This document shows, in pieces, positions 17,381 to 25,049 of a stretch of 64,000 nt of DNA. The stretch's first letter is position 1. The number at the start of each line of letters is the position of its first letter. This DNA is from Actinopolymorpha singaporensis (lineage in GTDB: Bacteria; Actinomycetota; Actinomycetes; Propionibacteriales; Actinopolymorphaceae), in the NCBI RefSeq assembly GCF_900104745.1, contig NZ_LT629732.1, positions 4,265,981 to 4,329,980 on the forward strand, read 5' to 3'. The notes under the pieces were generated by a model. That model was not told the DNA's origin and searched no databases. It worked only from the letters and a program-made list of their open reading frames with translations. Position numbers and translations under genes: made by a program.

Positions 17381-17882
17381 TCAGTCGGCGCCAAGCGCTC
17401 TGGAGTGGGTGGGAACTTCAGCCGGCGTCCAGTCCGCGCAGGCGGCGACCGTCCCCGTCCAGACGCGTTGCGGTGCGACCCGGACGAACAACCCGGTGAG
17501 CGCGTGCGTGACCCGCTGGTGCCGAGGGTCAGGCTCTCCTCCACCGGCCAGACGCTGCCCGGCTCGGTGAGGCTGCGCCAGACCGTCCGGCGACCTCGGC
17601 CGGCAGGGCGCGCCGCAGCACCTCCACCAGGTCGGCCCGGTGGAGGTGTGTACCTTGCCACGGGACCCGACCGGAAGGCCGTGCGCACGCACGTCTGCCC
17701 GGGCGCCCAGGACGTCGAGTGTGCGCAGGGCGTTCGGCCACAGGGACAGACATGCACCGACCTCGGCGATCACCGGCGCGCGCTCGAGTACGGTGACGGA
17801 CCATCCGGCCCGCCGCAGTCCTACCTACCGCCGTCGCGAGGCCACCGATCCCGCCACCTAAGACCACGGCGTGGCGAGCCAT
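17381..17882 (-). pseudogene. Remnant of an FAD-dependent monooxygenase
   Basis: The minus strand begins MARHAVVLGGGIGGLATAV, a classic dinucleotide-binding GxGxxG start. It then needs a frameshift near 17830 to continue as LRRAGWSVTVLERAPVIAEV and GACLSLWPNALRTLDVLGA. Another shift near 17650 gives HRADLVEVLRRAL, a typical internal segment of such hydroxylases. At about 500 bp it is far shorter than the usual 370-400 codons, and the middle and C-terminal catalytic parts are missing. It sits between the two gvp blocks, pointing against them. Confidence 0.8.
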
Positions 17883-17938
17883 CTCCCTGCCCCCGTTGCC
17901 AATGCCTCAGCCTTCCGGTGACCGGCACCATGCCGCGG

Positions 17939-18235
17939 CTACGGGTTCGAGTGCCCCTTCGGTCCCCTCGCACTCCTGGGGACCCGCGCCCCCCGCAGCA
18001 GGTCGGCGTGTTCGCTTCGGGTGGCGACCGACCAGGAGGCCGGGACGGAGACGGCGCCGAGGTGACTGAGCAACCGCGCCACCCGGTCCCGCACCATGCC
18101 GCCGGCAGCCGCCGAGTGGGTGCAGACGGCGGCAGGTACGGAACCGGTGACGGCCAGAACGGTGACGGCGCGGGCAGCGGTGTCCCGGACGCCGCGCGCC
18201 ACCTGCTGGACGTACGGAACGGCCTTGTTCGTCAT
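17939..18235 (-). CDS. Small hypothetical protein
   Basis: This 98-codon frame (MTNKAVPYVQQVARGV) lies 55 bp downstream of the DUF3618 gene on the same strand. AGAGAGG ends 4 bp before the ATG. The first half is helical and Ala/Val-rich; the end is Arg/Gly-rich and less protein-like. I do not recognise it. It could be a genuine partner of the DUF3618 protein or part of the decayed segment between the gvp blocks. Confidence 0.4.
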   Translation of the reverse strand: MTNKAVPYVQQVARGVRDTAARAVTVLAVTGSVPAAVCTHSAAAGGMVRDRVARLLSHLGAVSVPASWSVATRSEHADLLRGARVPRSARGPKGHSNP

Positions 18236-18290
18236 GGACCTCTCTCGTCCGCGAGTACGTCACTGGCTCACGCGAATAGGCGTGGAGGGG

Positions 18291-18695
18291 TCAGTGCTTC
18301 CTGATCCGGCGCAACAGGAGCAGCGATCCCAGCGCCACCGGGACCGCCACCGCGACGGCCTTGCCGTTGCGGGTGCGTACGGTCTTTGCGACCTGGGTGC
18401 CGGTCCTCGCGACCTGGGTGCCGGCCTTGCGTAGTTGCTTCGGGCCGTCGGTGCGCGCCGTCGCGGACAGGTCCTTCGCCTTGTCCCGGGCCAACGTGGA
18501 GGCGCTGGTGGCGCCGGAGCGCACGCGTCCGGTCAGCTTGGCGGACTTATCCTGGGCCATCGCTCGTACGTTCATCTTGGTCCCAATCTCGTCGATGGTT
18601 CCACGTAGTCGCTCGCGGGCCTGGTCGACCTGAGCCTGGATCTCGGCGGGTCCGGCGGCCTCGCCGTGGGTGTTCGCGTTCTGCTGGTCGCGCAT
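18291..18695 (-). CDS. DUF3618 family protein
   Basis: This 134-residue protein has a DUF3618 N-terminal helix (PAEIQAQVDQARERLRGTIDEIG). A Lys/Ala/Thr-rich amphipathic region follows, then a C-terminal single membrane helix (VAVAVPVALGSLLLLRRI). Such proteins are small membrane-anchored stress-associated proteins of unknown function. The ATG at 18695 follows an excellent GGGAGGAGG site. A TTGACG-N17-TAGCAA promoter lies just upstream. It is transcribed away from gvpO, inside the gvp locus. Confidence 0.8.
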   Translation of the reverse strand: MRDQQNANTHGEAAGPAEIQAQVDQARERLRGTIDEIGTKMNVRAMAQDKSAKLTGRVRSGATSASTLARDKAKDLSATARTDGPKQLRKAGTQVARTGTQVAKTVRTRNGKAVAVAVPVALGSLLLLRRIRKH

Positions 18696-18726
18696 CCGTG
18701 CCTCCTCCCGCCGGTTCGGTGATCTC

Positions 18727-18755
18727 TTGCTATCGGGACCTGTCAACTGCGTCAA
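18727..18755 (-). promoter_or_regulatory. Sigma-70-type promoter of the DUF3618 gene
   Basis: On the minus strand TTGACG (18755-18750) and TAGCAA (18732-18727) are separated by 17 bp. The predicted start of transcription is about 25 bp before the DUF3618 ATG. Confidence 0.6.
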
Positions 18756-18756
18756 G

Positions 18757-18776
18757 TCGCCCGTTACGGCGGGCGA
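18757..18776. promoter_or_regulatory. TCGCCCG-N6-CGGGCGA inverted repeat next to the promoter
   Basis: A perfect 7-bp inverted repeat abuts the -35 box of the DUF3618 promoter. The remaining 240 bp to gvpO (18777-19016) hold no gene and must contain the promoter of the second gvp block, but no clear consensus was found. Confidence 0.4.
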
Positions 18777-19016
18777 ACCACCTCTGGCGATTTCGCGGAC
18801 GGGAATCGCGGCGGCGGCGCCACCGAACTCGGACATCTGGCCGCCGCGTGCGTACTGAGGGGTTCGTCGCACCTACTCACAGTCATTCCTTGTCAGGAAG
18901 GCCAAATCACCTCGCGCGACACAACTCAACCGATGCGGTAGCGTCGCGAAGGCGTCATCGGGGGGTGACAGAGTCGAACACGAAATACTGACCTGACCCA
19001 TATCCGCTGGGGACTT

Positions 19017-19337
19017 ATGACCGAGCGACAGCAATCAGACGCCGACCAACCCCGGGAGCGGGTGCCTCGCGCCAAGAAGAAGCCGAGCATGGCCAAGGTC
19101 ATCCGTGGAGCCGTGCAGCAGTTCGGTGAACTCACCGGCAAGCAGGCCGACGGGGTGAGTGGCGTACGCCGTGAAGGTGACGGCTGGTCGCTGCTCGTCG
19201 ACGTGGTGGAGCTCGAGCGCATCCCCTCCACGACGACGGTGATCGCGACCTACCGGCTCGACGTCACCGCCGACGGCGAGCTGGACGGCTACGAGCGCCT
19301 GCGCCGATATGTACGTGGATCGGTGGATCCGTCGTGA
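19017..19337 (+). CDS. gvpO: Gas vesicle protein GvpO
   Basis: GvpO is a small accessory protein needed for gas vesicle formation in haloarchaea and the first gene of Streptomyces gvp clusters. This 106-residue copy has a charged N-terminus. The GvpO domain follows from about residue 22: AVQQFGELTGKQADGVSGV, GWSLLVDVVELERIPSTTTV and ATYRLDVTADGEL. Its stop overlaps the gvpJ start (GTGA), so the second block is translationally coupled from here. Confidence 0.92.
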   Translation: MTERQQSDADQPRERVPRAKKKPSMAKVIRGAVQQFGELTGKQADGVSGVRREGDGWSLLVDVVELERIPSTTTVIATYRLDVTADGELDGYERLRRYVRGSVDPS

Positions 19338-19741
19338 CGCAGTCGATCACCGGTCGCAACCCTCGGCCCGACACGCTGGCCGACGTCCTGGAACGCGTTC
19401 TGGACAAGGGTGTCGTCATCGCAGGCGACATCGTCGTGAACATCCTGGACATCGAGCTGCTCTCGCTGAAGCTGCGGTTGTTCGTCGCCTCCGCCCAGAC
19501 CGCCCAGGAGATGGGCATGGACTGGTGGACGCGCGACGAGTTCTTCACCTCCCAGGCGACCGGCGGTGGCAACAAGAACGGCGAGGTCGAGGGCAAACGC
19601 GCCCCGGCTGAGCTGGAGGCGGAGAACGACCAGCTGAAGGAACGCATCGAACGTCTCGAGCGCGCGATCGCCGACCGCGAGCTTCCGGAGCGATCCGGGC
19701 GATCGAACCAGTCCGACGACACGCAGGAGGAGGATCGCTGA
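19334..19741 (+). CDS. gvpJ: Gas vesicle protein GvpJ
   Basis: This is a GvpA-fold minor wall or nucleation protein. The core LADVLERVLDKGVVIAGDIV and DIELLSLKLRLFVASAQTA followed by MGMDWW is diagnostic of GvpJ rather than GvpA. It is 135 residues long. The C-terminal part carries a probable coiled coil (AELEAENDQLKERIERLERA, about residues 91-110) that is unusual in short GvpJ proteins. GTG start at 19334, overlapping gvpO. Its stop overlaps gvpL. Confidence 0.9.
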   Translation: MTQSITGRNPRPDTLADVLERVLDKGVVIAGDIVVNILDIELLSLKLRLFVASAQTAQEMGMDWWTRDEFFTSQATGGGNKNGEVEGKRAPAELEAENDQLKERIERLERAIADRELPERSGRSNQSDDTQEEDR

Positions 19742-20526
19742 TGACGGCGGGCAGTGCTCGCGGCCTCTACCTCTTCGCCATCGTCGGTTCCACGGCGGTC
19801 GACCTGTCCGGCCTGCCGGGCATCGTCGGGGGCAGCAGCCCGCGGCTGGTCGCTCACGGCGACCTCGCGGCCGTGGTGGCCGACGTTCTTCTTTCGGCGC
19901 TGGACGTGCGGGAGGAAGAGGTCACCGAGGACGGCCCGCTCGCCCGGATGGCGATGGACCACGACACCGTGATCCGCGCCGTCTTCGACCAGACTCCCGC
20001 GCTTCCGCTGCGGCTGGCGACGGTCGTCGGCGACGAGGACGCCGTGCGGCGGCTGCTGGAGGAGCGTTCCGCCGAGATCCGCGACCTGCTCGCCCGGCTG
20101 GCCGACCACCAGGAGTGGGGGGTGAGGCTGCGCCGCGAGGCCGGGAAGTCCGACCCGAACGCCGAACGCGAACGCGACCGTGCGGGGCGTCCGTCCGGGC
20201 GTGCCTACCTGCAGGCGCGACGGGAGGCGTTGCGAGCAAGCCAGGAGCAACGCCACGCCGTACGCCAGGCCGGCGACGAGGTCTACCGCGCGCTGGCCGA
20301 GCACGCCAGCGACGCCACCCGGCTGTCGTCCGGCGGTGGGGCCGTCCTTCTGCTGAACGCCACCTATCTCGTTCCCACGTCGGCGACCGACACGTTCCGG
20401 GGCGTAGTGGAGAAGTACGCCACCGAACTGCAGGCCGGCGGGGTCCAGGTCGAGCTGACCGGCCCCTGGCCGCCGTACAGCTTCGCGCAGGTGACCATCG
20501 GATCGCAGGCGGCGGCCGATGGCTGA
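19741..20526 (+). CDS. gvpL: Gas vesicle protein GvpL/GvpF family (GvpL position)
   Basis: This 261-residue protein of the GvpL/GvpF family takes part in early gas vesicle assembly. The N-terminal ferredoxin-like domain (GLYLFAIVG; HGDLAAVVADV) leads to LPLRLATVVGDEDAVRRLL. The C-terminal domain ends GPWPPYSFAQVTIG, the family hallmark. It is assigned L rather than F from its place between gvpJ and gvpS, as in Streptomyces. Its end overlaps gvpS by 8 bp. Confidence 0.88.
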   Translation: MTAGSARGLYLFAIVGSTAVDLSGLPGIVGGSSPRLVAHGDLAAVVADVLLSALDVREEEVTEDGPLARMAMDHDTVIRAVFDQTPALPLRLATVVGDEDAVRRLLEERSAEIRDLLARLADHQEWGVRLRREAGKSDPNAERERDRAGRPSGRAYLQARREALRASQEQRHAVRQAGDEVYRALAEHASDATRLSSGGGAVLLLNATYLVPTSATDTFRGVVEKYATELQAGGVQVELTGPWPPYSFAQVTIGSQAAADG

Positions 20527-20737
20527 CCGCACGCTCGTCACCGGTTCGGGCGGGGGCACCAGTCTGGTGGACCTGCTGGACCGCGTTGTCGACCGTGGGG
20601 TGGTGGTGTCCGGCGACATCATCATCTCCCTGGCCGGCATCGACCTGATCCAGGTGAACCTCCGGCTGTTGCTGATCGGGCTGGAGACGGCCAACGAGAT
20701 ACACCGCACCAACCTCGAAGGGAGGGGCGCGCGATGA
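20519..20737 (+). CDS. gvpS: Gas vesicle protein GvpS (GvpA-like, short)
   Basis: This 72-residue member of the GvpA/J/M/S fold has LVDLLDRVVDRGVVVSGDII and GIDLIQVNLRLLLIGLETA. Short length and position between gvpL and gvpK match GvpS. It is likely a minor structural or nucleating subunit. Both ends overlap neighbours, indicating tight translational coupling. Confidence 0.87.
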   Translation: MADRTLVTGSGGGTSLVDLLDRVVDRGVVVSGDIIISLAGIDLIQVNLRLLLIGLETANEIHRTNLEGRGAR

Positions 20738-21093
20738 GCGAACCGGCACACCTGCCGCGGCTGCCGGACCTGCGGCGCACCCCTCGCATCGACGCGAACG
20801 CCGAGGACCTCGGTAGGGGCCTCGGACAACTCGTCGTGGCTCTGCTCGAACTCGTCCGTGACCTCCTGGAGCGCCAGGCGATCCGGCGAATGGACGGCGG
20901 AAGCCTGGACGACGAGGAAATCGAACGCCTGGGGGAGGCGCTGCTCGCACTGGAAGACAAGTTCGCCGAGCTCCGGGAGATCTTCGGGGTCGAACGCGAA
21001 GGACTCCGACTCCCGGTCGACGTCGACGACCTGCTCGACGAACACGAACGGCTCGACACCACAGGGAGGCACAACAAGCCATGGCAGCTGTAG
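20734..21093 (+). CDS. gvpK: Gas vesicle protein GvpK
   Basis: GvpK is an accessory protein of gas vesicle assembly. The 119-residue protein shows the conserved block [39 protein letters not shown] and [11 protein letters not shown]. The length is normal. It overlaps gvpS by 4 bp and the following gvpA by 13 bp. Confidence 0.92.
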   Translation: MSEPAHLPRLPDLRRTPRIDANAEDLGRGLGQLVVALLELVRDLLERQAIRRMDGGSLDDEEIERLGEALLALEDKFAELREIFGVEREGLRLPVDVDDLLDEHERLDTTGRHNKPWQL

Positions 21094-21545
21094 CAACGCA
21101 GGGAATCAACCGTGCGCCCCGGCCGAGCAGTCTCGCGGATGTCCTCGAGGTGATCCTCGACAAGGGCATCGTCATCGACGCCTACGTCCGTGTCGCGCTC
21201 GTGGGTATCGAGATCCTCACCATCGACGCCCGGATCGTGATCGCGAGCGTGGACACCTACCTCCGGTTCGCCGAGGCGGTCAACCGGCTGGACCTCGGCC
21301 AGCAGGAGGACCAGGTGGCCGGCCTTCCGGGCCTGGTCCGGGAGGTGACCGGGGACGGCGACTCCGGCGGCAGCAAGACCAAGGGTGCACTGAGCGGAAT
21401 CAAGGAGTCCTTCTCCTCCGACGATGACGACGACGAGGATGACGACTCCGGCCGGGAGCGGTCCGCCACTCGCCGGAGGTCTTCGTCGAGCCGGAGCGCA
21501 CCGCGGTCGCGGCGCGCCAGCCGTCAGCCGACAGAGGAGTCCTGA
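21081..21545 (+). CDS. gvpA: Gas vesicle structural protein GvpA (copy 2)
   Basis: The core (residues about 13-72) differs from copy 1 at only a few conservative positions, such as [15 protein letters not shown]. The tail is different: after LVREVTG it has an acidic stretch ([11 protein letters not shown]) and a Ser/Arg-rich end. The 154-residue length is large for GvpA because of this tail. It is followed by gvpF, gvpY2 and gvpZ2, repeating the A-Y-Z order of the first block. Confidence 0.93.
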   Translation: MAAVATQGINRAPRPSSLADVLEVILDKGIVIDAYVRVALVGIEILTIDARIVIASVDTYLRFAEAVNRLDLGQQEDQVAGLPGLVREVTGDGDSGGSKTKGALSGIKESFSSDDDDDEDDDSGRERSATRRRSSSSRSAPRSRRASRQPTEES

Positions 21546-21546
21546 G

Positions 21547-22302
21547 ATGTTGTTGTTGCACGGAGTGGTCCCGGCCGGCCGCGAGATCGACGAGCAGGGT
21601 GAGCTTTCGGGCGAGGAGTACCAGATCGTCCAGGACGGTGATCTGGCCGTCCTGGCGCGGGAGGTTGCCGACGCCGAGGAGCTGACCGAGGACGACGCGG
21701 TGAAGTACCTCGACGCGCTGGTCGAGCTGGTGCGCGGCGGGCCCGTCCTGCCGCTCCGTTTCGGAACGGTCGCTCCCGATGTGGACGCGGTACGCTCGGA
21801 GGTGCTCGCGCCGGCGGCCGAGGAGTTCATCCGGGCGCTGGAGGCGACCGCCGATCTCGTGGAGCTCCGGCTGACGTTCACCCTCACCGACGAAGCCGTC
21901 CAGCGGCTGTTCAGGGAGGACCCCGAGCTACGCGCGGCGGCGGGCCGCGGCGGGCCGGGAAGTGAGATGTCGGAACGCATCGAGGTCGGGCAGCTCGTCG
22001 CGCAGCGGCTCACCGAACAACGCTCACAGCTCGTCGCCGCCTGGGTCGCGACGCTGGACGAACTCACCGAGGACACGAAGTCGATCAGCTCGTCGGAGGA
22101 GGGCTGGGAGCAGGTGGCCCTCCTCGTCCGCCGGGAGCGGTTGGACGAGTTGGACGAGGCGGTCAGGGCGCTCGCCAACGAGGTGGACGGGCTGGCTGAG
22201 GTCGAGTACGTCGGACCGCTGCCGCTCTACAGCTTCGACGCGATCGGAATGGCCGAAGCGTCGACCACAGCTAAGTCTCAGCAGTCCCGCTGGGGCTGGT
22301 GA
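21547..22302 (+). CDS. gvpF: Gas vesicle protein GvpF
   Basis: This 251-residue GvpL/GvpF-family protein begins LLLHGVVPAGREIDEQG. It contains GPVLPLRFGTVAPDVDAV and ends VEYVGPLPLYSFDAI. By position after gvpA it is GvpF. The GvpF of other systems binds GvpA and may sit on the vesicle inner face or chaperone subunits. ATG at 21547 lies one base after the gvpA2 stop. The usual next gene, gvpG, is absent; only 81 bp separate it from gvpY2. Confidence 0.88.
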   Translation: MLLLHGVVPAGREIDEQGELSGEEYQIVQDGDLAVLAREVADAEELTEDDAVKYLDALVELVRGGPVLPLRFGTVAPDVDAVRSEVLAPAAEEFIRALEATADLVELRLTFTLTDEAVQRLFREDPELRAAAGRGGPGSEMSERIEVGQLVAQRLTEQRSQLVAAWVATLDELTEDTKSISSSEEGWEQVALLVRRERLDELDEAVRALANEVDGLAEVEYVGPLPLYSFDAIGMAEASTTAKSQQSRWGW

Positions 22303-22383
22303 GCTTGACGGCCGGAAGACCTTCACCGCGGGGGACCGCGGTGACGAGGCCGGGTCTTTCGCCGTAATCGAGAGGAGAACACC

Positions 22384-23067
22384 GTGGATGACAGGACGAA
22401 GATCGCTGCCGCGGTCGCGGGGGGATACCTCCTCGGCCGGACGAAGAAGGGAAAGGCCGCCATAAGCCTGGCCCTGTGGCTCGCGGGTAAGCAGCTTGGT
22501 CTGCAGCCGCGCGAGCTCGTCCGGGAGGGTGTGCTCAAGCTGGCCAGCACGCCACAGATCACCCAGCTCGGCGACCAGCTGCGCGGTCCGGTCGCCGAGG
22601 CCGGCCGCAAGGCGGCGTTGGCAACGCTGGAGTCGCAGCTCAACCGGCTGTCCGACGGCCTGCAGTCGCGCACCAGCTCCCTGACCGAGAAGTCCTCGAA
22701 GCTCAAGGACAAGGCCGGAGAGACCGTTCAGGGCGCCGACGACGAACTCGACGACGACTACGACGACGAGTACGACGACGAGGCGGACGACCGCGCCGAC
22801 GACCAGGCCGACGAGGACGAGCCCGAGGCCGACGACGAGCCCACGGACGAGGCTGACGACTCCGAGGACGCCGAGGAGCCCGCGGCCGAGCGCCGGGAGC
22901 GGCCGCGGCGTCGCCCCCGCGAAAGCGGCGGGGACGACTCGCAGGAGAAGCCGCGCCGTAGGCGCCCAAGTTCGGACGCGCCCCGCCGGGCCGCGAGCAG
23001 GACCCGTTCGGCGGGCTCCCGCCGTCAGGGTTCCGGCTCCGGCCGGCAGGTTCGGTCGCGGGGCTGA
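22384..23067 (+). CDS. GvpY-like gas vesicle accessory protein (copy 2, short)
   Basis: The 110-residue N-domain (DDRTKIAAAVAGGYLLGRTK; PRELVREGVLKLASTPQI; GRKAALATLESQLNRLSDGL) matches that of the giant GvpY1. An acidic stretch (about residues 120-175) and a basic Arg/Ser-rich end (about 176-227) follow. This is the same acidic-then-basic order as in GvpY1 but some four-fold shorter overall. Start GTG at 22384 after GAGAGGAG. Confidence 0.82.
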   Translation: MDDRTKIAAAVAGGYLLGRTKKGKAAISLALWLAGKQLGLQPRELVREGVLKLASTPQITQLGDQLRGPVAEAGRKAALATLESQLNRLSDGLQSRTSSLTEKSSKLKDKAGETVQGADDELDDDYDDEYDDEADDRADDQADEDEPEADDEPTDEADDSEDAEEPAAERRERPRRRPRESGGDDSQEKPRRRRPSSDAPRRAASRTRSAGSRRQGSGSGRQVRSRG

Positions 23068-23081
23068 GGAAGGAGAGCCGG

Positions 23082-24269
23082 GTGGCTTCCGAAAAGAGCT
23101 CGCTCCTGGGGGACGTCGGTAAGGCTCTGATGAAGAGCCCTGCCGTCGAGCGCCTCACCGACGAGGCGAAGGAGTACGCCGCCGCCCGCGGATCGGAGCT
23201 TGTCGAGTCGGTCAGCGGCAAGCTCGGTTCGCTGACCGAGAAGTTCGAGGATCAGGCCGGGAACCCCACCGCGATGACGGCCGGGGTCAAGGCGCTGCTC
23301 GAGGGCAAGTCGCCGTTGAGGGCCGGCATGAGCGCTCTCGGCCAGGGCCTGAAGAACAAGATCAAGGGCCTGTTCGGCGGCGGTCGTACCGGGCCGAAGA
23401 TGACCAACATCATCGAGGACATCGAGATCGGTGCGCCGGTGTCGGTGGTGTACGACCAGTGGACGCAGTTCCAGGAGTTCGGCTCGTTCATGAAGGGTGT
23501 CGAGGGCGTCGACGCCAAGGACGAGGTGGAGAGCAACTGGCGCGGCAAGGTCTGGTGGTCCAAGCGGAGCTGGAGCGCGCGGGTCACCGAGCAGGTTCCG
23601 GACCGCAAGATCGCCTGGACGACCGAAGGTGCGAAGGGCACGACCAAGGGTGTCGTGACCTTCCACCCGCTGGCCGACGACCTGACGATGCTCCTCCTCG
23701 TCATGGAGTACTACCCCAAGGGGCTGTTCGAGAGGACAGCGAACATCTGGCGGGCGTTCGGCCGCCGGGTACGCCTGGACCTCAAGCACTTCCGCCGGTT
23801 CGTGACGATCCAGGGGGAGGCCTCGGGGTCGTGGCGCGGTGAGATCCGCGACGGCGAAGTGGTTCGCGAGCCGGACGAGAACGACGACTACCGCCGCGAG
23901 GACGACTACGCCTCGCGGGGCAAGGCGAAGTTGGACGAACGTCCGGACGAGGACGACCTCGACGACGAGGCGGACGAGGACGCCGACGACGCGGACGAAC
24001 CCCGCGACGACGACGATCTCGACGACGAGCCGGAGGACGACCGGGACGCCGACGACGAGCCGGAGGACGACCGGGACGCCGACGACGAGCCGGAGGACGC
24101 CGACGAGCCGGAGGACGACGACCAGGACGCCGACGACGAACTCGACGACGAGTACGACGAGGACGACCGTTCGGGCGACGAGCCGGACCACGACTCGTCC
24201 GTGAACGGCAACGGCCGGGGCCCTTCGCCTCGTCGCCGGCGCCGCCGCCACGCCGAGGCGGTCCGCTGA
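23082..24269 (+). CDS. GvpZ-like SRPBCC-domain protein (copy 2)
   Basis: Residues 1-105 are a helical segment (LLGDVGKALMKSPAVERLTD). The SRPBCC domain spans about 107-250 and is almost identical to that of GvpZ1, including YDQWTQFQEFGSF and WRGKVWWSKRSWSARVTEQ. The C-terminal 100 residues are Asp/Glu-rich with repeats of DDEPEDDRDA, ending in a short basic tag. Start GTG at 23082, 14 bp after gvpY2, behind GGAAGGAGAG. Confidence 0.87.
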   Translation: MASEKSSLLGDVGKALMKSPAVERLTDEAKEYAAARGSELVESVSGKLGSLTEKFEDQAGNPTAMTAGVKALLEGKSPLRAGMSALGQGLKNKIKGLFGGGRTGPKMTNIIEDIEIGAPVSVVYDQWTQFQEFGSFMKGVEGVDAKDEVESNWRGKVWWSKRSWSARVTEQVPDRKIAWTTEGAKGTTKGVVTFHPLADDLTMLLLVMEYYPKGLFERTANIWRAFGRRVRLDLKHFRRFVTIQGEASGSWRGEIRDGEVVREPDENDDYRREDDYASRGKAKLDERPDEDDLDDEADEDADDADEPRDDDDLDDEPEDDRDADDEPEDDRDADDEPEDADEPEDDDQDADDELDDEYDEDDRSGDEPDHDSSVNGNGRGPSPRRRRRRHAEAVR

Positions 24270-24522
24270 CCGACCCGACCGGGGCGGACTCGCGGGAGTC
24301 GCACGTAATCCCGACTGTCACCTCGCAACGACACAGGGCGCTCGTGAAGTGCCGGTTTCGACCGGCCTTCCGGGCGCCCTGCGCCGTATGACGACCGTTC
24401 ATGACGCGGGCCACTGTCCAGGGGTGCCGGAACGGACCCGGTTGGCCGGTTCGGGTTCGCTGGCCTACGGTGGGGGAGAACGGCGCGCTTCCGGCCCAGT
24501 CCCAGCGAACGGAGCGAACCCC

Positions 24523-24942
24523 GTGTCGACCAACGAAACCAAGGCGAACGCCGTACACAACACCGGCGGCGCCGACCCCCAGATCCGCATCAACGCGAGC
24601 CACACCGGAGCCGGCGCTCTTGTCGCGTCCGTGACCGGCGACCTGGACCAGGCCACCTCCCAACAGCTGTCCCAGCAGCTCAACCACCTGCTCGACGAAC
24701 GACCGGCGATGGTCGTGCTGTCGTTGGAGGACGTGCCCTTCCTCGACTCCGGCGGCCTCGACGTCCTGGTGAACGTCCAGCGCCGCGCCCACGCCGAGCA
24801 GGTGCCGGTGCGCATCTGCGCGCCGCGCAGGGGGCCTACCAAGATCCTTCAGCTCACCGGCCTTGACGTCGCGTTCGACATCTACCCCACGGTGGGCGAC
24901 GCGCTGGCCGGCACCGCCAACGCGGGTTCTCCCTTCGCCTGA
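24523..24942 (+). CDS. STAS-domain anti-sigma factor antagonist-like protein
   Basis: This is a 139-residue single STAS domain (about residues 28-125). It has VASVTGDLDQATSQQL and MVVLSLEDVPFLDSGGLDVL. STAS antagonists bind anti-sigma kinases and are switched off by phosphorylation of the second Ser in a DSSG motif. Here the motif is DSGG, so the usual acceptor is Gly and only the first Ser remains. GTG at 24523 is preferred over the longer frame from 24349, with GGAG upstream. It lies just after the gvp locus and might regulate it, but that is inference. Confidence 0.82.
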   Translation: MSTNETKANAVHNTGGADPQIRINASHTGAGALVASVTGDLDQATSQQLSQQLNHLLDERPAMVVLSLEDVPFLDSGGLDVLVNVQRRAHAEQVPVRICAPRRGPTKILQLTGLDVAFDIYPTVGDALAGTANAGSPFA

Positions 24943-25049
24943 GCCCGGGTCCCGGCGGTTTCACAGCCGGCACCTCGGGTACGCGATCTTCGACCCGGAC
25001 CACCACGCTGGTCCCTTCGCGACGTGCCCCCGAGGGCGGTTGAGATCCG

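Noticed and set aside
17306-18304. A 332-codon plus-strand frame between the gvp blocks.
   Set aside because: It starts inside the terminator, and its opposite strand explains it better (FAD monooxygenase remnant and DUF3618 unit).
19264-21096. A 610-codon minus-strand frame across gvpJ-gvpK.
   Set aside because: Shadow of a compact set of overlapping plus-strand gvp genes with clear family motifs.
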